A stretch of DNA of 64,000 nt from Zelopaecilomyces penicillatus (GCA_005765155.1 VCCP01000001.1:7006001-7070000); one strand, 5' to 3'; positions 37,942 to 49,046 are shown, counted from the stretch's first letter. Numbers and translations: made by a program. Notes: generated by a model from the letters alone, not told the origin.

Positions 37942-38814
37942 ATGCCACACGCTCATGAAACAAAGCCGCTGTGGCTCGTCCAGCCCCGGCTGGATGCAGG
38001 CGAATATCGCGACAAGCTCATCGGCAGCGTCGTCAAATACCCAGACCTGCCCACAGAGCGCCATGTCCCCTACAAGACGCCCAAGCTACCCAAGGAGATG
38101 GTGTCAAACCTAGACCCGAAGCCTGTGCAGATCCGCAACGTAAAGTTCTGGACGCGGCGCATCAAGGACGCCACCGTCTCCGCCTCGGTCAACGAGATCC
38201 TCAACGCCTTTGTCGAGCGGGCCAAGGAGGACAGCAGCGAGAAAGTAGCCACCGTCGCGCGCATGTGGCACATGGACTCGCCTGGCGAGAAGTTCAAGGA
38301 TCTGCTCAAGAACAAGCAGTACTTTGAAGAAGTCTTTGAGCTGCTCCGGAGCAACCACGACCAGGGCTACTTCATCACCGAGATTGTCACCCTCGTTAAC
38401 CTCGAAGTCAGCGACTCGGCCAGCGCGTCTGCCGGTGCGGGTGCCTCAGTCCACGTGCCTGTCGATCCTAACGCGGGCATCAAGCTCGGAGCTAGCGGCA
38501 AGTTTCAGGTCGCGCGGGAAAACGGGTTTTCGGGCAGCTATGAGGAGGAGACGATTGTGTTTGTTGGGTATAGGTTGGTGCGGCTGGAAAAGGTGCAAGG
38601 CGCGAGGGCCAAGTTGGGACGTGTGTTTTTGGGGCAGAAGCATGGGTTTACGGTGCGGGATGGGTTGGATTATTGGCCCGAGATGGTGGAGAAGCCGTAT
38701 GAGGGAAACGTGGAGCCGTTTATGGGGCCGAGAACGCCGGGGGAGGAGCCGGAGAGGGATGAGTATTATGAGGTGGCGGAGGAGTTGGGCTTTGATGTTG
38801 AAGTTGTTGGGTAA
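37942..38814 (+). CDS. Candidate fungal gasdermin-like (pore-forming) protein
   Basis: An intronless frame of 290 residues with high GC at third positions, so clearly coding. No signal peptide or membrane helix is present. The layout suggests the gasdermin N-terminal fold. A conserved entry segment (DKLIGSVVKYPDLPTE, residues 25-40) is followed by helices to about residue 135. Then comes GYFITEIVTLVNLEV (142-156), which resembles the TEV(L/V) strand of gasdermins, a Gly/Ser/Ala-rich amphipathic stretch (158-172), and IVFVGYRLVRLEK (205-217), placed like the strand closing the pore-forming domain. A short acidic tail (about 250-290) would fit the small inhibitory tail of fungal gasdermins, which proteases remove. 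Known fungal members (RCD-1, HET-Q1) act in allorecognition cell death. I saw no subtilisin or caspase-like gene beside it; an NLR gene lies about 9 kb away. The assignment is an inference from pattern, not a database match. Confidence 0.5.
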   Translation: MPHAHETKPLWLVQPRLDAGEYRDKLIGSVVKYPDLPTERHVPYKTPKLPKEMVSNLDPKPVQIRNVKFWTRRIKDATVSASVNEILNAFVERAKEDSSEKVATVARMWHMDSPGEKFKDLLKNKQYFEEVFELLRSNHDQGYFITEIVTLVNLEVSDSASASAGAGASVHVPVDPNAGIKLGASGKFQVARENGFSGSYEEETIVFVGYRLVRLEKVQGARAKLGRVFLGQKHGFTVRDGLDYWPEMVEKPYEGNVEPFMGPRTPGEEPERDEYYEVAEELGFDVEVVG

Positions 38815-39003
38815 TGATGTGGGTGGGAAGTGGGAAACGGTCATTTATTCTTTTATGCATCATCAGAGCGATTGTTTTCAGCGGATATCCAATATGAAAG
38901 CCAATGCAATTGGTCAATGATAGATAGACAACATGTTATAGAGGTTGTGGAACATCACTGCAATGACTTTGAACGATATGAACTCAAATGTGACACAATA
39001 TAA

Positions 39004-40844
39004 TTAAGCCATTGAAGCCCTGCCTGTGACTTTGACGATAATTTCACCGCGGATGTTGGTCGCATTCTTCTCCTTTTTAGGGTACGCAATCATACGAGCA
39101 TGATGAATCTTGATGTGCTCAGTAGTCGTTCCACGTATCTCCATCTCAAAGGTCCGGACGAGCTTCACCATTGTCAAGTACATCTCCGACATTGCGAACC
39201 TAAAGTAGTATGGTTAGCTATGAGAGCGTGTAATTTAGCTCTTAAGTATGCTTACGAGATTCCAATGCATTGACGGCTGCCTTTTGTAAAGCTGGTGAGG
39301 TACTTGTTGAGATTGACTCCTTCTTTTGAGGCTCTGATCCATCGCTCGGGGTCGAATTTCCAAGGGTCAGGGTAGATGGTGGGATCTGTATGTACAAAGT
39401 AGGTTGATAAACTGACGGGAGTCTGAAAGTCGTCAGCATTGTATAAGTGGATGTATTTCTATCAGGTTGTTAATAATAACATACTCCTGGTGGAATTGTA
39501 ATGTCGTTGTATTGGAGAACTTTGTCGACGGCTATACGAGGAAGCCGACCGACAGGACCAAACGCCAGGCGCACGCCCTCATTTACAACACCAGACTGAA
39601 AAAGAGTTAGTATGACAAGTCACTCAAGACTTGTTCAGAAATGGGACCCAGATGTGTTTACGAAGGATAAATACTCACCAGGTAAGGCAATTGTTCTAGC
39701 TGTGAGAATGAATAGTCATTATCAGGCCGAAAAGGCAGACTACTCAGCTCTTCACGAAGCTTCTTCAAAATCGTCTCATCTCGCAGAAGATAAAACATAC
39801 CCACACTAAGCGCCCGTGATAACGTCTCCGTGCCACCAAAAATGATGAGCGTACCTTCATCCACCATGCGGTCCAAGTCACGCTCAGCAGGTGGGATAGA
39901 AGGGTTGTTCATAATAGAAGTCATAATTGAGCTCTGCTCTTTTTTACTTTCCCCGAGGCTATTTTCGAGAACCTTTTTAAGATGGATTTGTAGTTCCAGC
40001 AATTGCGCGACAGATGGCGCGAGCATTTGGATGATGGAGAGGGGGAGTCTTCGAAGTAAAGAGACCAAGGATGGAGCAGCGCGGGCGAAGTGAAAGACGT
40101 TGGATACGCCTAGAAAGGCCTCTACAACAGGGTTTTTGAAGTTTGGCTCATCCAGATAGTCAAAATGCTCACCGAAGCATTGACTAGTGATGATGTCTGC
40201 TGTTAAAGCAGAGAAAGCTGAGTCCAGTGTCATGAGCTTGCCGGTTTCCATGGACATTTCCAACCGATGGCAAAGCTTGTTGATGCGCTCATGCATCACA
40301 GTTTCTATACTTTGGATGTACTTTTTCGTGAAGAACGGGTTGATGTAGCTCCGGCGATCGCGGTGATGGAAATGGTCAATCGTGGACACGGTAGACCGGG
40401 GGACGGCAAAGGCGTTGACGGTGATGGCGTCTTTTTCTACTTTGTGAGAGGCGCTGTATACGGTGTTGTAGTATTGAGGGTCGCGGATGTGCACTTCTCT
40501 AGGGTTGACGCGAACAACGGGGCCTTTGAAGATGAAATTAGCCATTATATTGAGGTTTCTATAGTTGATAATGAATGGTAAATTGGCGACGTACCGTACT
40601 TTTCATGCATTTTCTCAACGTCGAAAAGATATCGCCCATCTAAGATTGCGTCGAACCAGAATTCATAGAGACTGGTCATAGCAGCAAGTTTAGGTCCAGG
40701 TATTCCACGTAGTGGATGGAGGAATAAGTTGTAAAGCCATGAGGATAGAAAGTAGGTAACCATAAGTCCAATGAGAAGACGAACAAACATGGACCGATCC
40801 CATGTTGTTTCGCTCAGAAGAGCGACTAGGCCTGAAGTTCCCAT
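39004..40844 (-). CDS. Cytochrome P450, TRI4/CYP58-like (copy A)
   Basis: Five exons (40844-40595, 40523-39679, 39595-39485, 39422-39256, 39199-39004) join to 522 residues. An N-terminal membrane anchor (LLIGLMVTYFLSSWLYNLF) is followed by the hinge HPLRGIPGPK. Landmarks are the I-helix GGTETLSRA, the K-helix ExxR (NEGVRLAFGPVGR), the DPERW segment and the heme loop FTKGSRQCIG with the cysteine ligand. The text around EKMHEKYGP, RVNPREVHI and DPQYYNTVY resembles trichodiene oxygenase (TRI4, CYP58), an ER enzyme that hydroxylates and epoxidises trichodiene. It is transcribed away from a TRI5-like synthase 1.1 kb away, so joint action on one terpene is likely. The exact product is unknown. The start is the ATG that places the anchor at residues 16-36. 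Confidence 0.88.
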
Positions 40845-41990
40845 GATGGAATGTATCAAGTCTAAATGGAAGTGAGAGTTGTGGACGAAGAATACACTTG
40901 TCAATGTGCAGACTGAACGAGAGGGATGCTACTCAGAGAACTCAGAGAACTTAGATGGGTTGACTGGTAAACTGGCACAAATTATTGACAGATGACTGAG
41001 TACCTATCCACTATTATTAACCTAAAATAGATGACATTATGTTCAACGGCAAATACAGAAAAGTTGTATATTTAGGCTTGGGATGGGCAGGTCGAGACCG
41101 TCATGCTAGATCCGAAACGCTCATGAGTCATTTAATATATAATGCGATGCTGGATTAAGCCATCATGCACACATGACATTTCAGTTCATCCTTGTCGGGA
41201 GTTGCCCACTTCAGCTTCTCTTATTTGGCCAACAACACGGACGTACGATCTACGCCCCGGTGGGAGATCCTACAACACATGCATAATGGGTACGGGTTTA
41301 CCAGAAACGATCCAGTTCAGCCTTCGCATCAGCACTAAGCCAATGTGGATTACATGGGACTCCGTTCTGGGGAAAGCTTCTGCTTTGGTAATGCTTACCC
41401 TTTCTGCCGGTTCGGCAGTGTGTTCGGCTCACACGGGGGTTGTAGACCCTGTCGACAACGTGTCTGCTAATATAGACACATTGCGGGCCGCAATTGATTA
41501 GCGATCGTATGAAGTGCCTGTCATCTAGGTTGGGGGTAGTATTAATATAGGCTAGAGGGATACCGAGGATTGGGACAAGGTATAGATGGATCGGCATTGG
41601 AGCATGTATTTCTGGGTATAGCGTGAGTATTGGTCCGTCAATAATCTGTTAAAAATATGGCTTAAAGATGGCTTTCTTAAGATTGGGGGCCATTGAATAT
41701 GGAATGGTAACAAACGTCGGGCCGACGTGGCTTCAGGTGCTAGCAAGGTTGCAAGCCGGGCTGTATACACGGGAGGGAGTTGTGACGACTTGTTTTAAAA
41801 TCCAAGATGGCTATTGGTTGATCATAACGGATAGATGTACTCGGGTATACAAATCAAGGTGGTCATCCAAAACAAAGAGCAGCTATATGTATATGTATAT
41901 ATGGTGAATCCACAGAGGTGATTGCACTGCTCCTCATACGACAAACACGTTCAGTCACCACATATCTAGTGCTGCGGACTCACAATCACC
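40845..41990. promoter_or_regulatory. Shared divergent promoter region, P450/terpene synthase pair A
   Basis: An intergenic region of 1.1 kb between start codons that point away from each other. A TATA-rich run at 41884-41902 lies about 90 bp before the synthase ATG. A 119-codon plus frame at 41142-41501 overlaps other frames, has no family resemblance and is left out. No binding site is proven. Confidence 0.6.
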
Positions 41991-43295
41991 ATGGGTATCC
42001 AACATGACAACGATGAGTTCCCCATCGAGACATTTCTCGACACAGTTGTCCAACTTATGGATACCGTCAGCTACAAAGACAACATCTACACCTCCACAGA
42101 GCGAACCTCCAACCTCCGATACGCCTACTCCAAAACCGCCACTCATTTCGCACAGCCACACGTTCAAGAGATTCTTAAAAAGGTGTCTCCTAAGCATTTA
42201 TCGGCTGCGATACAGACCATTGTTCGCATGGTGGTGTACTCGTGGGTCAGAATCTCACGGGACCTCATGGCTGATTTGAGTATACACTTTACGTATTGCC
42301 TTTTGCTGGATGATAGTATTGAGGAACCGGGTTTGACGATGGAATATTGGTATGAGGATTTGATTGTGGGAAGGGTGCAGAAGAATGGGTGGTGGAGGCT
42401 TGTGAATGAGTTTATGCCGGAGATGTTGAAGCATTATGGGGGGTATTGTAAGTTGAACTTGGTGCGGAGTACGGTTGACTGTAAGTGAAATTATTAACCA
42501 AGAGGGGAGTATTATGAGCTGACTGTCCGATGACCAGTCTTCCAAGGATGCTGGATTGAGGAATACAACTTTAAAGGCTACCCCGGCTCTCAAGATTATC
42601 CAAGCTTTCTTCGAAGAATGAACGGACTAGGCCACTTTGTTGCCGCATCACTCTGGCCCAAGGTTGACTTCAATGAAGACGAGTTATTCCCAGAAATTAC
42701 CACATCACTCGGGCATATCGAAAACTGGATGGTCTGGGTAAACGACCTCTTCTCCTGTTACAAGGAGTTTTACGCCGAACGCGACCAAACCAGCCTACTT
42801 AACAACTACTGCGCAACCGGGGGCCTTACCATGAGCCAGGCGCTCGATAAGCTCTGCCAGGATACGATTCAAAGTTCTCAGCGATTAGTTGCGGTGTTTG
42901 CAGACAAGGATCCCAAGATGGCTGATTCGATTAATATGTTTACACAGGGGTATATTACGTGGCATCTTTGTGATAATCGGTATCGGCTGGACGAGATTTA
43001 CGCTTGTGTCAATGGAAGTCCAACTGCTGTTAAGTTCAAGGAGTACTATGAGGCGGCGAGGAGTGTGGGGGATATTGAACCTGAAAAGTTTGCGGTGCCG
43101 TCAGTGACGACCCTGGCGGAGGAGGCGAAGGAGAGGACGAGGTTGAGCGGAATGTTATCGCTGGTCGCGGTGATGACAACAGGAAAAGGAAGAAATTCTG
43201 GTTGGCTTAGGGTCATTAGGATATATGGAGGAATACCGGTGACATTTGCTACCTGTGTGTTTGTAGTGTGTATTCGACTGGTGCTCTTCTCATAG
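41991..43295 (+). CDS. Trichodiene-synthase-like sesquiterpene cyclase (copy A)
   Basis: Two exons (41991-42480 and 42538-43295, intron GTAAGT...CCAG) join to 415 residues. Similarity to trichodiene synthase (TRI5 family) runs along the whole length: THFAQPHVQEIL, QTIVRMVVYSW, MADLSIHFTY, DFFQGCWIEEYNF, RRMNGLGHFVAASLWPK, VAVFADKDPKM and GYITWHLCDNRYRL. The metal-binding motifs are DDSIEE (first Asp pair 107-108; TRI5 has DDxxDD here) and NDLFSCYKE at 232-240 (the NSE triad). The enzyme should ionise and cyclise farnesyl diphosphate in the cytosol. Odd points are a tail about 30 residues longer than classical TRI5 and a hydrophobic last 24 residues that look like a membrane anchor. The product may be trichodiene or another bisabolyl/cuprenyl-type sesquiterpene; sequence alone cannot tell. 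Confidence 0.92.
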
Positions 43296-43533
43296 AGTGA
43301 AAGTAAAGAAGCTGTGAAATGGACACGATTCTCTCCTTATCCTATTTTCAATCACTCTTCTGCTTGTATCGGGGGGTTAATGAACAATAACGTGCTTGGC
43401 CGTCGCCTAGTGAATGAACAAGCAGGAGGACCAAAGGCTAATCACGCCTTGACTCTTTAGTGTCTGGCACTTTATCCAAGTCTTCTAGACCACTAAATTA
43501 ACTGTAGTTATTTGATTATATAGATTTTCTCTT

Positions 43534-46500
43534 CTATAGCCTAGTAATTAAAGGGTAACTATTCAGGAGGAGCTGAGCCAGCGCTTCATGACCATTATTC
43601 ACAGCCAAAAAGTATGGCGTCCGAGGATCATCACCAGCAGCATGGATATCTGCATCATAATCGATGAGAGCCTTTGCGACTGCATCATGACCATATCGTG
43701 AGGCATAATAAAGAGGTGTCCATCCGTCCTGGCCTTTAGCTTCTATATCTGCTCCCTTCTTAATGAGAGCCCTTGCTATTGCATCATAGCCGTACCTTGA
43801 GGCAAGTAAAAGAGGTGTCCATCCGTCCTGGCTTTTAACTTCTATATCTGCTCCGTTCTCAATAAGAACCCTTACTACTGTCTCATGGCCGTACTGTGAG
43901 GCATATAAGAGAGGTGTCCCTCCGTCCCGGCCTTTAGCTTCGAGATCTGCTCCGTTCTTAATAAGAACCCTTACTACTGTCTCATGGCCGTGCTGTGAGG
44001 CGTGTAAGAGAGGTGTCCATCCATTCTGGTCTCTAGCTTCGAGATCTGCCCCCTTCTTAATAAGAACCTCTATTAATGTCTTATGGCCATCCTGTGAGGC
44101 ATATAAGGGAGATTTCCATCCGTCCTGGTCTTTAGCTTCGAGGCCTGCTTCGTTCTCAATAAGATCACCTAATACTATCTCGTGGCTGACCTGTGAGGCA
44201 CGCAAGAGAGGTGTCCATCCGTTCGGGTTTTGGGCATTTACATCTGCCCCCTTCTCAATAAGAAGCTCTGCCATCGCCCTATGGCCATTTTCTAAAGCTA
44301 GTAATAGTGGTGTCTGTCCTGTTTCATCACGAGCCTCAATATTCGCCCCTCTCCCAATCAGAAGCGCTGCGAATGCCTCATAGCCATACTGAGTGGCCTG
44401 CAAGAGTGGAGTCCACCCAGTTTCCTCTTTTGCATTAATATCTGCTCCCTTCTCAACAAGAATCAATGCAATAGGTAAATGGCCCTTGCTTAGCGCTAGT
44501 GATAGCAGTCCGTAGCCATCCTCATCTCTGGATATAGTTTTTACTCCATTCTCAAGAAGGAGTCGTACTATTGCCTCGTGGCCACAGTTTATTGCCCATG
44601 ACGGTGGTTCCCATCCGTTCTTGTCGAGTGTATTGATATCAGCCCCCTTCTCCATAAGAGCCTGCACTATATCCTCATGACCTAACTCTGACGCCCGCGA
44701 AAGAGATGTGCGGCCGTCCGCATCTATCTCATTCACGGCGGTGCAGCTCTGGAGAAGAAGTAGCTTGACAATACCTGTCCGACCTTCTTGAGCAGCCCAG
44801 GAGAGTGGTGTTCTACTCTTATATCTTTTGAAGTCCTTCTTGTAGTTCAGACCTTCGGTAATGTCGATTCCATCATAAATGCTGGATGGTGAGTTTAAAA
44901 GAGCAGCCACAGCATCTTTATGACCATTTGCTAAAGCGGCAAACAATGGGTATTTATAATGCTCTCCAAAAGCATTAACATCCGGGTTCTCTTTGAGTCT
45001 TGTGCGGATGAGGGACGGGAATCCTTTATCTGCCAGTATATAAAGCAGATCTGGAATTCGAGTGTATTGGCGATTTTTGAACTTTTCAAAGCAATTGTTG
45101 GTACCAATCCAGTCATGGACGAGGAACTGGGATAAGAATTCGTCCTGAGGAACAGCATCTGCTGCAGCATTGGCATGATACAGAACATGCTGGGTGGCAT
45201 ACTCCAAAAACGGGTATTTGCCTACAAGCGTCGTCTGATTGGGCTGCAACTTGAAAGACCTGAGTGACTCACGTACCGAATCGTGATTCATGTATAAGTT
45301 GCAGCATTGCTTAAGCGTCTCATGGCTTGTGCCTTCCCATCTGTATCCAAGATCTGGCCACAGCTCATGGAGACCGCCATCTTTGAGAAGAAAATCCCGG
45401 ACGGATTCGTGTATGAACTGCACAGTTGGCTGTTTCGTCTTTGTGATCTCAGCAAGCCCTTTCGAATAAGTTATGACGCAGCCGTTGACACGGTCACCAA
45501 AGTCTGAGACTGTTGTAGCTGGAATTTCAGGATCAGTATATACCTGGTCTTTCACCCGTTTCCCCGACCAGAACGCATGGTAGTACTCTTTCGGGCTGAG
45601 CGGCCTTTTTGCGTATAAAATCCAGAGAATGCAGAGCAGTAGGTCGTCCATATTGTCACTATTACGAGTCAAAATATCCTTGAATAGTTCGCTCAAGCCA
45701 TCTGGAATCTCTTCGAGTCGCCTGTTGAGAGCAAAGCGACCCTGGGTATTCTCTTTGTTCAATATGCCGACAACAAGCCGTACCCACAAAAAGACTCCAG
45801 CAGCCTTCTTGAGGATCTTTTCTCGGAGTTCCTCCAGAAGGGCAGCATCTCTGATCCTGAGGCGGCTTTGGATATAGCTTTCCAAGTCTTGGAAGTGACC
45901 TTGCTGATCCTCAAGAGCAAGGCTGATACCGTTTCGTAAAGTAAGGTAGGGGTAATGGCGACTTGAGAAACATATTTTCAGCTGAATACCCGTATCGGTG
46001 CACACTTCAGCTAGATCTTCAAAATATCTGACCATAACTAAAATCTGCAACTCGTCACATTCGTCAAGAGCGTCAATGAAGCAAGTAAAAGAACGTCGGC
46101 CGAGAAGCGAGATTGCTTTGCGCAATAGATCCGTGAGAACGATGATGGATGAGCAATCGATTTGGTTTTGAGGAACAAGATCGGGGTCATTAAAGACTTG
46201 CTGGAGATCGGGAAACCCGTTGAGAAGCTGCCAAAGCAAGGATCGGTACATCCCAGACACTGACTTTTCCAGATACTCGCCTCGGGCATTGAAGAAGAAC
46301 GATGCTATGACTCCGGGCTGGCGACCATGTTCCCCTCTTTGGTTAAGATAAATGTACTTCATGATTGTCGACTTTCCGGCACCAGGTTTGCCCCGGATCC
46401 ACAAAAAGCCATGGTGCTGTGGCAGTTGTTGAGGATCAAGCCAAGCCTGGTAGTTGGGGTGTTGGAGGAACCAGTGGCATGTTTTGCTGTGAGCAGCTTT

Positions 46501-47690
46501 GATGTTCATCTTGCGTGAATCAATTTGAGAAAATTTGAGAGATTCCAGCAACTGTTGCCGGCGACCAATTGGCAGGTTTTGAGATACTAACTAAGTGAGC
46601 CAAAGGCTTAGGCTGAAGCAATGATGGCCTAGATGGACTAACCTGGATTGAGCACATGCTCAGAATCCGCAGCTTGAGCTGCTCTGGTCACAGGAAGCTT
46701 CTCTAGAAGCTCCCTTGCGAATGCGGCGGCCGTCGCTGCGGCATACTTTTGCCATTCTTTTGACTTGTGAGAATCCGAGTAGTCGCAGATCCCGCGAATG
46801 GGAAGACAGGGAAGAGCGTCCATCAGACCAGCAGCCTCCATTTCGAAACAGATGATGTCCAATTCTTTGACAACGCCATCCCGAGTAACTGCATCTTTCA
46901 TGACTTGGTTGCCCGAGGCGATCCCACCATAATGTATCTTCGGGTCGTTGATCATGCGCGTGCTTCGTGAAACTAGCATCGAGTGGTCGCAATCGCTACA
47001 ACTAGCCGCTGGGTCATCGTGCTCATACTTTGTGAGGAAGAGACGATCCGGTGTGTTTGGATGACAGTAGTCAGGGTGTCGCTCCATCTTTTCGTATAGA
47101 ATGGATGAGACTCGACTGATACCTAGTTCGTGTTCCGAGCGGAGGCTGCTCACAAGTGTCAACAACGACTGTTGGGGAAACCTAGGGATTGCTGTTCGCT
47201 GAAGCTGTCCTCCGCTGCCGAATTTCCCAAGATCATATTGCATCACTCTCGTTCCGACGACGACATCGCCCAGACGCATATCAGTCTTGCCAGGCACTCC
47301 ACCACCAATGCCCACCATCAGCCCCGCGCGGATCGATGGGAAGCTGCGTATCATGTTTGTCACAACACTCGCCGCGTTGTTCGTTCCATACTGGCCTGCT
47401 GGCAAACATGCAATGACGATGTTGTGCTGCTTGATACGTCCAAGTGTATAAGCGTTGGTGTCGTTGAGGTTGCTGGGCAAGGTTTCGTGAACCTCGTCCA
47501 ACATGGCTTTCGCGGCTGTCTTTTCTATATGGAGCGCGCAAATCCAGGCGATGGTGTAGTCATCATATCGTAGGCTTGTCGACCCATTGCCTAGGTCATG
47601 GTGGAAAGCTTTGTGTCGCTTGGACGGGTGAGATGAATTGACCGCATCGTGGTCTTCGTGCCCTGACCCTGTTCCAATTGAAGTGTTCAT
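43534..47690 (-). CDS. NLR-like protein: PNP/UDP phosphorylase - NACHT - ankyrin repeats
   Basis: Two exons (47690-46643 and 46586-43534, intron GTTAGT...TTAG) join to 1366 residues. The N-terminal domain (about 42-340) is a nucleoside-phosphorylase fold, with DDYTIAWICALHIE, GLMVGIGGGVP, RLGDVVVGT and FEMEAAG near its end. A linker typical of fungal NACHT proteins follows (SQIDSRKMNIKAAHSKTC). The P-loop is GKPGAGKS at 415-422 and the Walker B region is FIDALDECD at 519-527. From about residue 900 to the end there are roughly 14 ankyrin repeats of 33 residues, the last five or six being very alike. Fungal proteins of this build are innate-immunity or incompatibility receptor candidates: the repeats sense, NACHT oligomerises, and the PNP domain is the effector. 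Some PNP effectors cleave ATP or other nucleosides, but activity here is untested. The gene is full length with no visible break. Confidence 0.92.
43560..44250 (-). repeat. Highly similar ankyrin-repeat DNA array
   Basis: Within the last exon of the NLR-like gene, successive 99-bp units share long identical stretches; for example AGAGGTGTCCATCCGTCCTG-like text recurs at about 99-bp spacing (plus-strand view). Encoded units read DGWTPLL.AS.YGH.....LI..GADIEAK with few changes. Repeats farther upstream in the coding sense are more diverged. Near-identical units favour unequal exchange and changes in repeat number. Confidence 0.8.
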
Positions 47691-48373
47691 CTAGTCACGA
47701 CCAACAGGTCCACGTTGCTCGGCATAGAAACGATGGCCAAGTAGATGTGGTAGATCAAATCAACGGGCAGTGGGCGACTATCACATTTCTTTGAGTGTCA
47801 CCCGCCTCGACTTTCGTCGTGTGAAGTAGAAAAGGTGAGAGATATGATCCTTGGAAATGTCGCTCTGAGACCCATGTAAGCACTGCCACGGCCGTCAAAA
47901 CTTCGGATCGCTCCAACGATGTGTTGGGTGACATTTTCGGTGTATGCCTCGCAAGGCTGAGGCAGGCTGAATTCGGCGACGCTGATGATTGGACAGAGAC
48001 TCGTTCGCGTGGCCTCGTAATGATTGGGCCAAATCAGCATTTAAGCACCCAGTATGCTGCATTCATTCGATGAAAATTGACTGCTTTGACAACAAGCTTC
48101 AAGGCGATCACGAACGACCGCTTGGTGCTGGTCAGAGACAGGAGGAGGGCTGTTTTTCTAGCCAGGTATAATATTCAATAAATTATCAAAGAATAAACCT
48201 AATGAAAAAAAAGGTTTAAATTAATAAATACATTAAGGTATTTTGATGAGGAAAGATGAACACACCCCCATTAATTAGCTGGATAATTAAGATGGAGCTA
48301 TGTAAGCCAGGGTGTGTGTTCAACTTCCTTATCAAAATGGTTTATCCCTTAAAGATTTATCAAGTATAAACCT
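47691..48373. other. Promoter region of the NLR gene and AT-rich flank
   Basis: No gene is seen. The right half (48160-48373) is strongly AT-rich and contains the imperfect inverted repeat listed separately. Confidence 0.5.
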
Positions 48374-48374
48374 T
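48211..48374. repeat. Imperfect inverted repeat, MITE-like
   Basis: The left arm (about 48211-48268) and the right arm (about 48309-48374) are reverse complements with a few changes and small insertions. TTTTGATGAGGAAAGATGAA on the left faces the complement of TTCAACTTCCTTATCAAAAT on the right, and both extend outward to AAGGTTTA/AACCTT. The roughly 40-bp loop includes ATTAATTAGCTGGATAATTA. The structure suggests a small non-autonomous element or a hairpin. The right arm reaches the stop codon of the secreted pre-pro-protein gene. No clear target-site duplication was established. Confidence 0.6.
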
Positions 48375-48928
48375 TAATATCTGGATTCATACCAGAGTTT
48401 ATAAGCATGGTTTGTTTTGGTCCCAAATGGGCCTAAGTTTGCCCATCCCCAATATTTCCGTACATTCTCCAGAATGTCTTCTAAATCAGTACCTGCACAG
48501 GGGACAACACATATCCGATATGCTTTGGACCTGAACACGGTACGTCTGGAAGAGAACTGCAGTACCATACAACCAAGCTATATTCTAATTAGTTTATTGA
48601 ATTAATAAAAAGAAATATTTTTTCTTACACATTCCGGAATACCTCGCTTAACTAGCACACCATCTGTAGCATGTCGTTGATCAAGAATCTGACCATGGTT
48701 CTGCTGCTTCTGGTAGATTGCATTGATCTTTTCGATGTTTGCCATGAAGTACTTAGTCTGCCAGTCTTGGCTACTGGTTGTGTCGTTCAAGCCATCAACC
48801 GGGTCGAACTGAAGGGCTGTCCCATTGAATATAAGGATATCATCAATCCGAATAACATCACTAGACGGAGATGCGGCTGATATCGGCAATACCGAGGCCA
48901 AGGCAAGGAAAATGCTCCGGTATAACAT
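48374..48928 (-). CDS. Secreted pre-pro-protein with Lys-Arg site and cysteine-containing mature domain
   Basis: Two exons (48928-48629 and 48577-48374, intron GTAAGA...TATAG) join to 167 residues. A hydrophobic signal peptide (residues 1 to about 19, LALASVLPISAASP) is followed by a propeptide without cysteines containing potential N-glycosylation sites (NGT, NDTT). A dibasic VLVKR site then fits a Kex2-type protease. The predicted mature part of about 73 residues begins GIPECLGCMVLQ and has four cysteines, then the Trp/Tyr-rich end YWGWANLGPFG and LWYESRY. This pre-pro layout is used by secreted peptides, killer-type proteins and some effectors; I do not recognise the family. It sits in AT-rich DNA with an inverted repeat at its 3' end and next to an NLR gene, suggesting a variable locus. 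Confidence 0.65.
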
Positions 48929-49046
48929 GATAGCGTCGAAGGAGTATCAAGACTTTGATAAGGTGATGTTGTAGGGCGTTTAAGCTGAGACTGTTGATAT
49001 GATTTTGGACCACTTAAACAAATGCTTGAGGAGATGGCTGCTAGGC

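Noticed and set aside
47130..47573. 147-codon plus-strand frame opposite the NLR gene
   Set aside because: Antisense shadow of the PNP domain exon.
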